NCBI GenBank assembly: GCA_036268995.1
Contig: DATATB010000068.1
Location: 1-64,000 of the forward strand
Direction of reading: 5' to 3'
DNA from: DATATB01 sp036268995
GTDB lineage: Bacteria > Planctomycetota > Planctomycetia > Pirellulales > PNKZ01
Length of the DNA: 64,000 bases
The position numbers were made by a program, and so were the translations under genes. This document shows positions 54,558 through 64,000 of the stretch, one piece after another (position 1 is the stretch's first letter; every line of letters begins with the position of its first letter). The notes beneath the pieces are model-generated. The model was not told the DNA's origin. It worked only from the letters and a program-made list of their open reading frames with translations, and did not search any database.

Positions 54558-57500
54558 ATGTCGAACGACACCGAATACCGCCGCGAGTATTTGTCTCGCT
54601 TGCCGCTGCCGCTGGCAAAGCTCTATCAGCGCGCCTGGAATGCTCCCGATGCACGCAACCGGCACGATTACTCTTACTACTTGTTTGAGGTGATGATTAA
54701 GCTGGCGGTAGCGCCAGCCATTGCCACGTATTTACAGGAGATCGAGCAAGGCGAACCGCGATCACTCCCCTTGGATCGGCTCTTGGCCCAATTGGCGCTG
54801 CCTTCGCTCGGACAGTGGCTAGCCATGCTGCGAGAACTGGCACGCCGTTTCGGGGAACGCCCCGACGCGTCGAGCCATCCGTTGGGGCATCTGTGGGGAC
54901 AGCTCAGTCGCCAGCGGCAGAACCTGCCGAACCTCTTGGCCTTGTACCGCCAAATCAAGAATGGCCCCGACGGGGCAGATTCCGGCGACCGTAGTTGTTC
55001 GCTGATGCAGGTATTCGAGTCGATCGTACAATATCGCAACGAAGTGATCGGGCACGGTGGCCCACGTCATGCATCCTTCTTCGAGAAAAGATTTGGTCCA
55101 CTGTTGTCGCCTGCGGCGACCGACATTCTCACGGAAAACGTCTTCGATCTGTTGGGTCCGCCGGGGACACGCCTGGTCTTTATTACCGAAGCGCGAACAC
55201 TCGAAAACGGCGCAATCGAGGTGGGCTTGCGTGAGCTGATGAGCACGGAAGTCGAGCGCGCCGCTCCGCTTCGATTGGCCGCAAACGACGCCAAGAACAT
55301 CACTTCAAATCGAGTCGCTCTGATCTGGCCCGGCAGGACGAGGCCGCTGCAACTCCATCCGATGTTGGTTTTTCGCGAAACCGACTTGGGCGAAGAGGTC
55401 TTGTTTCTCAACCGCGACCGCAACGGCAAACAGGTCGAATACCTCAGCTACGTCACCGGCAGCTTGGGCAGAAACCCAGAAACGGCTGCAGCCCTTGCCG
55501 CGTTACTCAGCCGGGTTACGGGGCGTGAGGTAACGAACGCCGATTTGGAGAATCTAGCCGGTCGGAGCCTGGCCGAGTCGATGTCGGTCGATGCCCTATT
55601 TCCTCCCGTCCAGCCCACCGGAAAAATCTTGGGCGATTACGAAATCTTGGGCGAGCTTGGACGAGGCGGAATGGGAGTCGTGTACCTGGCGCGCCAGCTT
55701 TCGTTGGGGCGGCTTGTCGCGTTGAAGATGTTGCCGGCCGATCTGGCGGGCGACAATTCCGCGCTATCGCGATTCCGTCGCGAGATTCGCCATCTCGCTC
55801 GCTGCGAGCATCCCAATATCATCAAGGTATTGAGCAACGGCGAGTTTGCAGATGGCCAGATGTACTACACGATGGAATACGTGCCAGGCAGCGACCTGGA
55901 AATGGTCTGGCGCGAGCTTGTCGGGTCAGCACTCGACGGATCTGCTTCATCGTTGGGCAACACGACGTGGTCGCGTGCCGTCCTTACTGCGAGCCGCAAA
56001 CGCCGCGAGAAAGCGGACCGGTCTCGTAGCGGAATCGACAGCGGGCCTCTAAGCGACTCAGGCTCCGGCAGTACGTTCCGCAGCGAACAACAGGCCGAGA
56101 AACGCGAGAGCCTGCAAGAAAACCTGGAAAAGCTCAGCGTCGAACTGCCTCCGCTGCCAGGGTTGCCGGATGCAGCCGACGATCCGGGCGGCTATGTCCG
56201 GCGCGTCGTGGCGCTGATCCGCGACACGGCGCTCGGGCTCCAGGCCGTTCATGACCAGGGGATCGTGCATCGCGACATCAAACCCGCCAACCTGATGCTG
56301 ACTCCCGACAGTTCGCGCATCGTGTTGATGGACTTTGGCCTGGCGAAGGGGCAAACCCTATCCATGGCAACCAGCCGTGGCAGCGGACTGCTCGGGACGC
56401 TGCGGTATGCGGCACCGGAACAACTGGCTTCCGCGACGCTCAAAGTTGGCCCGGCTGCCGACATTCGCGGCTTGGGAGCGACGCTTTGGGAACTGCTCAC
56501 CAGAAAGCGACTGTTTGACGAGGCCGAAGACGAGCGCCAACTGGCCCAAATGATCCACGACGAAGATGTGCCTCGATTGCGCGAGATCGACGCGGCGTTC
56601 GACCGCGATCTAGAAGCGATTGTCGCGCGGGCGACGGAGCGCCGGGCCAGCGACCGCATTCCAACAGCCACCCAATTTGCCGCTTACTTGCAACTGTATC
56701 TGGACGGGCAACCGTTGCCGATTCGGCCGCCGGGCACCTCCGAACTCGTGGCTCGCTGGGTCAGCGGACATCGTGGCCTGGTCGTTTCCGCGCTGGCCAT
56801 CACCACGGCCGCGATCATCGGCACGATTGCCGCTTTCATTTCGATCGCTGCCGCCAAGAACGATGCGGTCGTCGCTAAGAACGATGCGGTCGTCGCCAGG
56901 CATTTGGCAGAGAGCCAGGGAAAAGAGTTGGAAAAAGTCAACGGCAGCCTGGAAGAGCAGCTCTATGCGGCGCATATCACGTTAGCGGAGCGTGAATTGG
57001 CACTGGGCAACGATGTGAGCCGTGCTGATGAATTGCTGGAAAGCTGCCCCAAACGGTTGCGCGGCTGGGAATGGCGCTACCTGATGCGTCTGCGCGACGG
57101 TGCCATGCCCCCCTTGTCCGCCCATACGCGTGGCTTATGGATGGCCGATTTCAGTCCCGACGGGAAACAAGTCGCCACGGTGAGCATTGACGGAACCTTG
57201 AAGGTGTGGGACGCGGCCAATGGCGCGCTCATTCACGATATCAAAGCCGATCCGGAACCAGAGATTTCAGTCCTACCCTTTGGCCTGTTCAAGTCGTCTG
57301 CCAGCAAAATTCTGGAGACACTGGGCGCGCCTCGTATGCCGATCATGTGCGTCGCTTACAGCCCCGACGGCAAGTTCATTGCGACTGGAAGTTTCGCGCC
57401 CACGCTGCCGCTGCGGAAATCGCCGGGAGTGGTCACCATTTGGGACAGCGCAACCGGCCGGCAGGTGCTGCAATTCAAGAACCAATTGGGGGTCGTGCTG

Positions 57501-59069
57501 TCGCTGGCATACAGCCACGACGGTTCGCGGATCGCCTCTTCCAGCATCAATGATGAGAATACTTTCGTCGTTTGGGAGTCACGCAGCGGCAAGGTGATCG
57601 ATGTGCTCAAGGGGCATACCGGGCAGGTGTATCGCCTTTGCTATTCACCCGACGGCAAGCTGCTCGCCTCTGGGGACATCAACGGCCAGGTCAAGCTGTG
57701 GGATGCCGCCACGCTACGGCACGTCCGCGATATTCAGGCGCATGGGGCACCGCTGATGTCAATCTCGTTCGAGCCCAATGGGCGACGGTTTGCTACCGCC
57801 GCCCAGGACGGGAATATTCACATCTGGAACGTCGACTCGGGACAACGGGCGCATGCCATCGCTGCGCATACCGGGTCTGCTTTGGGGGTTGCCTACAGCC
57901 ATGACGGCAAGTTGCTTGCCTCCAGCGGCTTCGATAAGACCGTGCGAATTTGGGATGCTGTGACGTTTCAAGACAAGATCACGCTTCGAGGCCATAAGGA
58001 GCCGGTCTGGAGCGTGGCCTTCAGCCCAGACGATCAGCGGCTCGTTTCTTCGAGTTACGACAATACGGCCCAAATCTGGGATACGACGCCGCGACCCGTT
58101 CAACCCCGGCCGGGAATCTTTACGGCCGCAGGCCACACCGACCGCGTCAACAGTGTCGCCTTCAGTCCCGATGGCCGCTGGCTTGCGTCGGGCAGTTGGG
58201 ACAATGATATTCGTTTGTACAACGCGACGAGCGGTGCCGGAATCAAGGTTTTCAAGGGGCACAGGGCGGCCGTGTGGTGTGTCGCGTTCAGCCCGGACGG
58301 CAAGCGGCTTGCCTCGGCCAGTTGGGACAACACTGTCAAGCTATGGGATCTCGTGACCGGCGCGGAACTGCTGACATTATCCAAGCACATCGCTCCGGTT
58401 CACTCCGTCGCCTTCAGTCGAGACGGAAAAACTCTGGCCTCCGCTGGATTCGACGGCCAGGTGAAACTGTACGATTCGTCGTCCGGAGAGTTAAAGACCA
58501 ACTGCGACGGCTTTATCTTCCCCATCTTCGATGTCGCGTTCAGCGCCGACGGCAAATGGATTGCGACGGGTGGAACGGAACGACGAGTTAAGATCTGGAA
58601 CACCAAGACCGGTCAAAACGTGCTGGCGCTTGATGGTCATCAGGCGGCGGTGCACCGCCTGGCGTTTAACGGAGCGGGAAATCGGCTCGTCACGGCGGGC
58701 TGGGACAACGTACTGAAAATCTGGGCCTTTAAAGCTTCCGGCGACTCCCTTCCGAAAGTCACTCTGCTGGCCACGTCGCGCGGCCATACCGACCGCATCA
58801 ATGGGGTCGCCTTTTCGCCCGACGATTCTCTCGTAGCGTCGGCCAGCGAGGATAAAACGATTCGCATTTGGAACAGCGAAACGTTGCTTGAAGTCAGACC
58901 GCCGCTTGTTCACCGCGGCGTGGTCGTATCCGTCGCTTTCAGTCCGGATCAACAGCGGCTTGCCGCTGGCTGCTGGTCCAAGTTCAGTTGGGTGCGCACC
59001 TGGCCATTGAATGTCGCCGAATCCTCCGCAAGAAACGATCAGCTCCGCCCGGTCGCGGCCTGGCAGTAA
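54558..59069 (+). CDS. Giant Ser/Thr kinase with HEPN-like N-terminal motif and WD40 repeats
   Basis: A 1503-residue protein. Residues 1-350 are an uncharacterised domain holding YRNEVIGHG (159-167), which matches the R-x4-6-H motif of HEPN nucleases. The kinase spans about 359-725: GELGRGGMGVVY, Lys in VALKML, HRDIKPANLM, MDFGLAKG and YAAPEQLA. Within it, a 100-residue Ser/Arg-rich insert (near 455-530) separates the lobes. One membrane helix lies near 737-763, a coiled coil follows, and a WD40 array of about 13-14 blades (850-1495) ends the protein outside the membrane. It probably senses an external ligand through WD40 and signals by phosphorylation. The stop lies 10 bases from the end of the convergent next gene. 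Confidence 0.9.
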   Translation: MSNDTEYRREYLSRLPLPLAKLYQRAWNAPDARNRHDYSYYLFEVMIKLAVAPAIATYLQEIEQGEPRSLPLDRLLAQLALPSLGQWLAMLRELARRFGERPDASSHPLGHLWGQLSRQRQNLPNLLALYRQIKNGPDGADSGDRSCSLMQVFESIVQYRNEVIGHGGPRHASFFEKRFGPLLSPAATDILTENVFDLLGPPGTRLVFITEARTLENGAIEVGLRELMSTEVERAAPLRLAANDAKNITSNRVALIWPGRTRPLQLHPMLVFRETDLGEEVLFLNRDRNGKQVEYLSYVTGSLGRNPETAAALAALLSRVTGREVTNADLENLAGRSLAESMSVDALFPPVQPTGKILGDYEILGELGRGGMGVVYLARQLSLGRLVALKMLPADLAGDNSALSRFRREIRHLARCEHPNIIKVLSNGEFADGQMYYTMEYVPGSDLEMVWRELVGSALDGSASSLGNTTWSRAVLTASRKRREKADRSRSGIDSGPLSDSGSGSTFRSEQQAEKRESLQENLEKLSVELPPLPGLPDAADDPGGYVRRVVALIRDTALGLQAVHDQGIVHRDIKPANLMLTPDSSRIVLMDFGLAKGQTLSMATSRGSGLLGTLRYAAPEQLASATLKVGPAADIRGLGATLWELLTRKRLFDEAEDERQLAQMIHDEDVPRLREIDAAFDRDLEAIVARATERRASDRIPTATQFAAYLQLYLDGQPLPIRPPGTSELVARWVSGHRGLVVSALAITTAAIIGTIAAFISIAAAKNDAVVAKNDAVVARHLAESQGKELEKVNGSLEEQLYAAHITLAERELALGNDVSRADELLESCPKRLRGWEWRYLMRLRDGAMPPLSAHTRGLWMADFSPDGKQVATVSIDGTLKVWDAANGALIHDIKADPEPEISVLPFGLFKSSASKILETLGAPRMPIMCVAYSPDGKFIATGSFAPTLPLRKSPGVVTIWDSATGRQVLQFKNQLGVVLSLAYSHDGSRIASSSINDENTFVVWESRSGKVIDVLKGHTGQVYRLCYSPDGKLLASGDINGQVKLWDAATLRHVRDIQAHGAPLMSISFEPNGRRFATAAQDGNIHIWNVDSGQRAHAIAAHTGSALGVAYSHDGKLLASSGFDKTVRIWDAVTFQDKITLRGHKEPVWSVAFSPDDQRLVSSSYDNTAQIWDTTPRPVQPRPGIFTAAGHTDRVNSVAFSPDGRWLASGSWDNDIRLYNATSGAGIKVFKGHRAAVWCVAFSPDGKRLASASWDNTVKLWDLVTGAELLTLSKHIAPVHSVAFSRDGKTLASAGFDGQVKLYDSSSGELKTNCDGFIFPIFDVAFSADGKWIATGGTERRVKIWNTKTGQNVLALDGHQAAVHRLAFNGAGNRLVTAGWDNVLKIWAFKASGDSLPKVTLLATSRGHTDRINGVAFSPDDSLVASASEDKTIRIWNSETLLEVRPPLVHRGVVVSVAFSPDQQRLAAGCWSKFSWVRTWPLNVAESSARNDQLRPVAAWQ

Positions 59070-59079
59070 TCGTTCGGGC

Positions 59080-60399
59080 TCAGCACGTAACGGCTTCAGC
59101 TACCGATTCGATCAATGCGGGCGTCAGACTCCGTCGGCGGCATCTGGGCTTCACAAACATCAACTGCACAGATTGAGTTTGCCGCTCCAGAAATGCTGCC
59201 TGGCAGTAACAGAAGTAAAAGTCCCAGAGTCTGATGAACCACTCCGGGCGTCCGAGCGCGCGCATTTGATCCGCATTACCCAGAAACCGGTCACGCCAAC
59301 AGTGCAGCGTCCGCGCATAATGCGGCGTCCAGTCCTCGACGTGATACAACTGCAAATCGCTAGCTCGTTTTGTGGACAATGCCATGCTCGACATCGACGG
59401 CAGGCATCCACCCGGAAAAATGTAACGCTGAATGAAATCCACCCCGCGCAAATATTCGTCGTGCGATTGATCCTGCAAGGTGATCGCCTGAATCAGCATT
59501 TGTCCGTCGGGCTTGAGTAATCGACTGCATGCGGCGAAGTATTGATCGAGGAACGCATGGCCGACCGCTTCGATCATTTCGATCGATACCAGCTTGTCGT
59601 ATTGGCCCTTCAAGTCGCGATAATCCTGTTGAATCACTTGCACTCGGGCAGCCAGTCCCGCATCCGTGATGCGTTGCGTCGCCAATTGATATTGCGCTTC
59701 CGAGATCGTCGTCGTGGTAATCCGGCACCCATAGTGCCCCGCGGCGTGGATCGCGAAGCCGCCCCAGCCCGTTCCAATCTCGAGCACGTGGTCGTTTGCG
59801 CTTAATTGAAGCTTTTTACAAATCCGGTCGTTCTTTGCGATCTGCGCTTCTCGCAGACTATGGTCGTCATTCGCGAACAAGGCGCACGAATACATCATGG
59901 TTTCATCGAGAAACAGCATGAACACGTCGTTCCCGAGATCGTAATGTGCCGCAATATTCTCCTGGCTCCCACGCCGGGTGTTGCGCTGCAGCAGGTGCAG
60001 CACGCGCTGAATTGGTTTCTTGAGTAGTTTCGCCCAATAAGATTGGACGCGCTCCTCCACTTCCGAGTTGACGACGAGCAAACGAAGCAGCGACGTCAGA
60101 TCGTCGCATGACCAATAGCCCCGCATGTAGGCTTCTGCCGCGCCGATGCATCCACCTAGAACCGTTTCGCTGTAGAACCGGCTGTCGTGAACCGTGACGA
60201 CCGATTGCAAGTCGTGCGAGCCGGTCTGGGAGCCAAAGGTCCGGGCGTTTCCGTCGACAACGATGGTAATCGTTCCACCCGTCAGACCGGACAATTGCCG
60301 TTCGAGCAAGCGGCGCGAGTAGCGTTCCAGCCAACCGCTTGTGCCGGTGGTGGTCGCCGCCGGAGCGTTCGCCTCCACGGAGGAACCGTGACGCGGCAT
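59080..60399 (-). CDS. cfa: Cyclopropane-fatty-acyl-phospholipid synthase family methyltransferase
   Basis: A 439-residue SAM-dependent enzyme adding a methylene group across lipid double bonds, or a close relative. The SAM site is VLEIGTGWGGFAIHAA; other motifs are AHYDLGNDVFMLFLD, MMYSCALF, SIEMIEAVGH and FIQRYIFPGGCLPS. An N-terminal lipid-binding part (IVVDGNARTFGSQTG) is present. AGGAGG lies 6 bases before the ATG. It converges with the giant kinase gene, from which it is only 10 bases away. Confidence 0.9.
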   Translation of the reverse strand: MPRHGSSVEANAPAATTTGTSGWLERYSRRLLERQLSGLTGGTITIVVDGNARTFGSQTGSHDLQSVVTVHDSRFYSETVLGGCIGAAEAYMRGYWSCDDLTSLLRLLVVNSEVEERVQSYWAKLLKKPIQRVLHLLQRNTRRGSQENIAAHYDLGNDVFMLFLDETMMYSCALFANDDHSLREAQIAKNDRICKKLQLSANDHVLEIGTGWGGFAIHAAGHYGCRITTTTISEAQYQLATQRITDAGLAARVQVIQQDYRDLKGQYDKLVSIEMIEAVGHAFLDQYFAACSRLLKPDGQMLIQAITLQDQSHDEYLRGVDFIQRYIFPGGCLPSMSSMALSTKRASDLQLYHVEDWTPHYARTLHCWRDRFLGNADQMRALGRPEWFIRLWDFYFCYCQAAFLERQTQSVQLMFVKPRCRRRSLTPALIESVAEAVTC

Positions 60400-60480
60400 C
60401 TTTAGCCTCCTGAGAAAACTGCCGTGGCGCTAATCATTTGGCCAATTCTAGATTGCGGGTCGGGCTTGGCGAGGCACTTC

Positions 60481-61743
60481 TTATTTTCTGGCGTGGGCGC
60501 CGACGTCGATGGCTTCCAGCCGGCGGATGCGCTGATCCATGGGCGGGTGCGACTGGAAATGGTCCTGGGCGCGCGTGGCCAGCACGCTGGCGACGGTCTT
60601 TTCGGCCGGTTCATCCGTAGGTTCTTCCAGGCCGTGCTCGATCAGCCACTTGCCGAAGCGGCGCGGAAACGACAGGGCCTGCTCGCGCGTCTGACCAGCG
60701 GCGATCACGGCCTTGAAACCGTAGGCATCGGCCGCGAATTCATCATCCTTCGAGTAAGGCATTGTGATGATCTGGTGCAGGACCCCGACCACGTGGCCCG
60801 CGACGGGAGTGCCCAGTTCCGAGGCCCGCGCGGTATAGGTCAGTTGCTGCGCGCAATGTCCCAGGTCGACGTGGCCGATCTCGTGGCCGATCACGAATTG
60901 CAGCTCCTGGTCGTTCTGCGCAAAGTCGATGAGCGCACTGTGCAGATAGATAAAGCCGCCGACGGTGGAAAAGGCATTGATGCTGTCGATCTTCGAATCG
61001 ATGACGGTGAAGGTGTAGTCGATGGCGTGGCGCCTGCGGGCGCTCAACAGCGGGGCGGCGATTCGCTCGATCCGCTTGGTCAGCGCCGGCTTGCGAATGA
61101 TTTTGTTCTCGCTCAAGATCTGATCGTGGAAGGCTTGACCCCATTGCCGCTCTTCGGCTGGCGACAACTTGAACATTTGCTGTCCGACCTGATCGCCGGC
61201 CTTGGTTGCCCCGCGCACCACGTCGAACAGCCCGTCGATAATATTTGCTGGATTGCCGGCAGCAGCGCGAGGAGCTTCCTTAGAATCGTCTCCCGTCTGG
61301 CCAGAGCGGCGTGACTGCGAATCACTTTTGCCGGAACTCGGCGTCGGGTCGCCAGCGCCGGAGTCGCTGGATGGCTTATCGCCGGGGCTGGAAGTTCCGC
61401 TGATCGTGTCGCGAATGCGGCCCAGCAGGTCGCCGGCGACTTTGCCGGCGGACTCGGCCGCCTCGGGCAACCCCGCAGTCGCACCCGTGCTCTTCGCCAC
61501 GTCGCCGGCGACTTTGCCGACCGTCGTTCCGATCTTGTCGACAATCTTAACGCCCAGTTCCGGGGCCCGATCGATGGTGTTGTCGATGGACTTGTCGATC
61601 GCTGCGGGGACGGCATTAGGAATTTCTTCGCGGGCGATGCCGCGCATGGCTTCGCGGGTCTGGTCGGATTCGAAATGAATCACGGCCACGCAGAGACCGA
61701 TGGTCAACACCAGACCACAGCCCATCAACAGGTAGATTTTCAT
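60481..61743 (-). CDS. Membrane-anchored M48-family metallopeptidase
   Basis: A 420-residue protein with an N-terminal anchor (IYLLMGCGLVLTIGLCVAVI). Residues about 30-160 are a low-complexity Ser/Gly/Asp/Ala region. The peptidase carries the zinc motif GHEIGHVDLGH and the third ligand region DEFAADAYGF. M48 proteins of this type (HtpX/Oma1/BepA relatives) cleave misfolded membrane or outer-membrane proteins. AGAGGA precedes the ATG. It follows the WD40 gene at 61769 on the same strand and may be cotranscribed with it. Confidence 0.88.
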   Translation of the reverse strand: MKIYLLMGCGLVLTIGLCVAVIHFESDQTREAMRGIAREEIPNAVPAAIDKSIDNTIDRAPELGVKIVDKIGTTVGKVAGDVAKSTGATAGLPEAAESAGKVAGDLLGRIRDTISGTSSPGDKPSSDSGAGDPTPSSGKSDSQSRRSGQTGDDSKEAPRAAAGNPANIIDGLFDVVRGATKAGDQVGQQMFKLSPAEERQWGQAFHDQILSENKIIRKPALTKRIERIAAPLLSARRRHAIDYTFTVIDSKIDSINAFSTVGGFIYLHSALIDFAQNDQELQFVIGHEIGHVDLGHCAQQLTYTARASELGTPVAGHVVGVLHQIITMPYSKDDEFAADAYGFKAVIAAGQTREQALSFPRRFGKWLIEHGLEEPTDEPAEKTVASVLATRAQDHFQSHPPMDQRIRRLEAIDVGAHARK

Positions 61744-61768
61744 GGCGACATTCCTCTGGGAGAATTCG

Positions 61769-64000
61769 TCAGCGGTCGCTGAAGTGTATCAACAGGCCGG
61801 CCCGCTGAATGAACGTCAGCTTGATGGGAAAATCATATCGGCCGTGCAGGATCGTGACTTGATACGCGCCGGAGCCGGCGGCCCAGTACGATCGTTCCGA
61901 CGCGGTAATGTTCTTGACCGCGTGGGCGGCCGAATAATTCAGCGGCAACACGGAATTGAGCGACAATTGCACCTGCCCGGTCTGCGGCGCCAACAGCGGA
62001 AAGACGTCCTCGCGGTATGGCAGCCACATGCCCGCGTAGCCGATGCGCATCAGCAGGGCCGCGAAGTTGAACTTGAGATCGATCAGCCGATGATTGTTCA
62101 CACGCAAGCCGTCGGCCTTCCAAGCAATGCCGGTCGGCCCCGAGGGGATTCCCGCAGCGATCTTCGGATCCACGAGCAACTGCCGATAGAAGGCGGTCGG
62201 CGCGGGCGTCATCTTGCCCGTCGCCTTGACGATCACGGCGTCGCCGCGCTCGAGCTTGACATCGGTCTCGACCGCGTAGTTGGCGTCCTGCACCGCGTCG
62301 GGCGTCAGCTCGATCTGCGTCTCGGTCCAGTCGAGCAGGCCGAGCTTGAAATCGATCGGATCGCGCGGGATGTCCTTCTTGCGCGTGGCGACGCTGATTC
62401 GCAATTGATACTCGCCCGACGGCCAGCCGTCGGGCGGAGGCGTGGCTTGCCCGACGAACGATTGTTCGGTCTTGCCGACCACGAACGGATGCCGCACCTC
62501 GGCCATCGGCTCCTTGCCTGCCTGCTGCCAGACCTGCACCTTGAAGTCGACCTTCTCGTCGGGAAAGGCCACCGGCGTGTGCATTTCGATCGTCCACTTC
62601 AGCGGCGAGCTGGCCAGCGCCATGGGGGGATCTTCGCTCGTCAACAGAAAGGCGAATTGCTTGCCGGTGTCCAGCGCGTGCTGAGCGGGTGCCAGTTTGG
62701 CAAAAGTCAGGTTCTGATAGGTAATCTTGCGCCCGTCGAGCGCCTGCTTGAGCTGCCCGAGCTTGACCGCGGCGGCATATCCCTCGTCGGCCTGGTGCAG
62801 CGTCGCGGCGTTTTTCCGGCCAGCAATCGCCTTGCGGGCTTGCTGGAAGTCGTCCTTGGCCTTGTCGAAATCTTCTTTTTCCAAGGCATCGGCGCCCGCC
62901 TTGCACAGCCTTTCGTAATCCTCGAGCGATTGCATTTCGCCCGCCAACTCGTCGGCGACCTGGTGTGCCGCCTGGAATTCGAGCGAGCCGCGATCGACGC
63001 TCGTTTCAGCAGTGCGGAATTCGGCCAGTGCCGCTTTGCCGCGACCGTCGTGCAAGGCCTGCTCGCCCAGCTCCATTTGCCGGCGGAATTTTTGCAGCCG
63101 CTCGACCCGTCGGCGCACGGCGTCGATGGCCTCGGCCGTTTGCTTGGCTTCCAGGACCGAAGGCATCGGCATTTGCCAGACGCGAACCGATCGGTCCAGC
63201 GAGCCGCTGAGCGCCACGCTGCCACTGGGAAAAAAAGCGACGGACGAAGCGCCGGCGGTATGGCCGGCGTAGCTCTCGATTTCCTGCATGGCGTCCACCG
63301 ACCAGAGGTGCAACGTGCCGCGGCCGTCGGTCGACAAGGCCCGCGTGCCGCCGGGCGAGAACGCAATCGCCCATTGCGGCACGGGCTCGCCCGCTGGCCG
63401 GCCCTCGACGACCATGCGGCCGCGTTCGAGATCCCAGCGTCGTACCTGGCCGTCGTCGCCGCAGGTGATGGCTTGGGCTCCCAGCGGCGAAACCGCCACC
63501 CCCCGCACCGCGCCCTTATGGGCCGCAAACCGCTTCACCTGCCGCACGCCGGCCAGGTCCCACAACGTCAGCCCGCCCGACGTATCGCCGCAGACAAAGT
63601 GCAGGCCGTCGGGCGTGATAGCCAGGCAGGTCACTTCGGCCGAATCGAGCGACGCCTGCTGGGACGCCTCGCACTGATCACCGTGCTCGGAAAGCTTCCA
63701 AAGCACGATCCGGCCGTCGCGTCCGCCGCTCAGCAGATGCGTCTTGGCCGGGTACATGACGAGGCTCGTGACCGCGCCGCGATGGCCGACGGTGCTGGCT
63801 TGCTGGACCAGGCGCTCGAGGTTCCAAACTTGGATCTTGCCGGCTTCATCGCCGCTGGCGGCCAGCTTGCCGTCGAGCGACACGGCAACGCAATCGACGC
63901 TCGTCGAGTCGGCGGGCAACTGCCCGCGCACGGCGCGATTCTTGGTGTTCCAGACCAGCAGCCGGCCCGCCTGGTCTCCGCTGACGGCCAATTCGCCGTC
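61769..64000 (-). CDS. WD40-repeat protein, N-terminus beyond the window edge
   Basis: At least 743 residues; the frame runs open to the right edge (last codons read GELAVSGDQAG), so the start is missing. About seven WD40 blades (CLAITPDGLHFVCGDTSGG, AVRGVAVSPLGAQAITCGDD, ASSVAFFPSGSVALSGSLDR) are followed by a coiled-coil-like stretch (near 275-400) and then a beta-rich C-terminal half (VAFPDEKVDFKVQVWQ, ELTPDAVQDANYAVE). No enzymatic motif is visible. It may partner with the M48 protease downstream. Confidence 0.8.
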   Translation of the reverse strand, partial: DGELAVSGDQAGRLLVWNTKNRAVRGQLPADSTSVDCVAVSLDGKLAASGDEAGKIQVWNLERLVQQASTVGHRGAVTSLVMYPAKTHLLSGGRDGRIVLWKLSEHGDQCEASQQASLDSAEVTCLAITPDGLHFVCGDTSGGLTLWDLAGVRQVKRFAAHKGAVRGVAVSPLGAQAITCGDDGQVRRWDLERGRMVVEGRPAGEPVPQWAIAFSPGGTRALSTDGRGTLHLWSVDAMQEIESYAGHTAGASSVAFFPSGSVALSGSLDRSVRVWQMPMPSVLEAKQTAEAIDAVRRRVERLQKFRRQMELGEQALHDGRGKAALAEFRTAETSVDRGSLEFQAAHQVADELAGEMQSLEDYERLCKAGADALEKEDFDKAKDDFQQARKAIAGRKNAATLHQADEGYAAAVKLGQLKQALDGRKITYQNLTFAKLAPAQHALDTGKQFAFLLTSEDPPMALASSPLKWTIEMHTPVAFPDEKVDFKVQVWQQAGKEPMAEVRHPFVVGKTEQSFVGQATPPPDGWPSGEYQLRISVATRKKDIPRDPIDFKLGLLDWTETQIELTPDAVQDANYAVETDVKLERGDAVIVKATGKMTPAPTAFYRQLLVDPKIAAGIPSGPTGIAWKADGLRVNNHRLIDLKFNFAALLMRIGYAGMWLPYREDVFPLLAPQTGQVQLSLNSVLPLNYSAAHAVKNITASERSYWAAGSGAYQVTILHGRYDFPIKLTFIQRAGLLIHFSDR

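Overview
The window is about 64 kb of a GC-rich chromosome from a planctomycete, most likely in or near the order Pirellulales. This is inferred from the gene families, not from any search: a Cys-type sulfatase, a neutral-ceramidase-like protein, TAT-exported Gfo/Idh and amidohydrolase proteins, a 1503-residue Ser/Thr kinase with WD40 repeats, a J-like domain without HPD, an N-terminal NPYESP motif, and many palindromic intergenic repeats. I see no rRNA, tRNA, CRISPR array, intact insertion sequence or integrated phage.

Layout. 0-3.7 kb: ceramidase-like protein, ruvB, a STAS protein and a BON protein. 3.9-6.9 kb: a sigma70-type promoter and intrinsic terminator that form a small RNA or an attenuating leader, followed by a two-gene unit that looks like a nuclease effector with a helical-repeat partner. 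6.9-13.7 kb: amidohydrolase, oxidoreductase, YcxB-like membrane protein, serA, TPR lipoprotein and a small charged protein. 14-18.6 kb: ImmA/IrrE-type peptidase, apgM, a HigBA-type toxin-antitoxin pair with a visible promoter and operator, and a GH10-like protein. 18.9-27.6 kb: purC, aroC, an AsmA-like protein, rpmB, the gatCAB genes and a secreted Gly/Pro-rich protein. 27.9-36.2 kb: a PhyH dioxygenase overlapping an MFS transporter, a fusion of an ArsI-type lyase to a methyltransferase-like tail, TonB, ArsR, a TonB-dependent receptor and a conserved hypothetical protein.

36.3-41.6 kb holds an information-processing block on the minus strand: dnaG, rpoD, a coiled-coil zinc-ribbon protein and greA. 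Intrinsic terminators follow rpoD and the zinc-ribbon gene, and a good promoter lies 140 bp before dnaG. 41.7-47.3 kb: a WD40-type protein, a DUF4172-type Fic protein, then about 1.6 kb of broken genes (PDZ duplicate, decayed IS3 orfA, 5'-truncated Asn/Gly-rich protein, sulfatase-maturase fragment), and the intact htrA from which the PDZ piece was copied. 47.5-64 kb: aat, a J-like membrane protein, an FHA-ABC transporter fusion, a sulfatase, the giant kinase, a cyclopropane-fatty-acid synthase family protein, an M48 protease and a WD40 protein that runs off the right edge.

The strongest candidates for unusual biology are the 4.1-6.5 kb effector/partner unit with its leader terminator, the HEPN-like RNxxxxH motif in the N-terminal domain of the giant kinase, the ArsI fusion, and the several families of hairpin repeats, some of which touch coding sequence.
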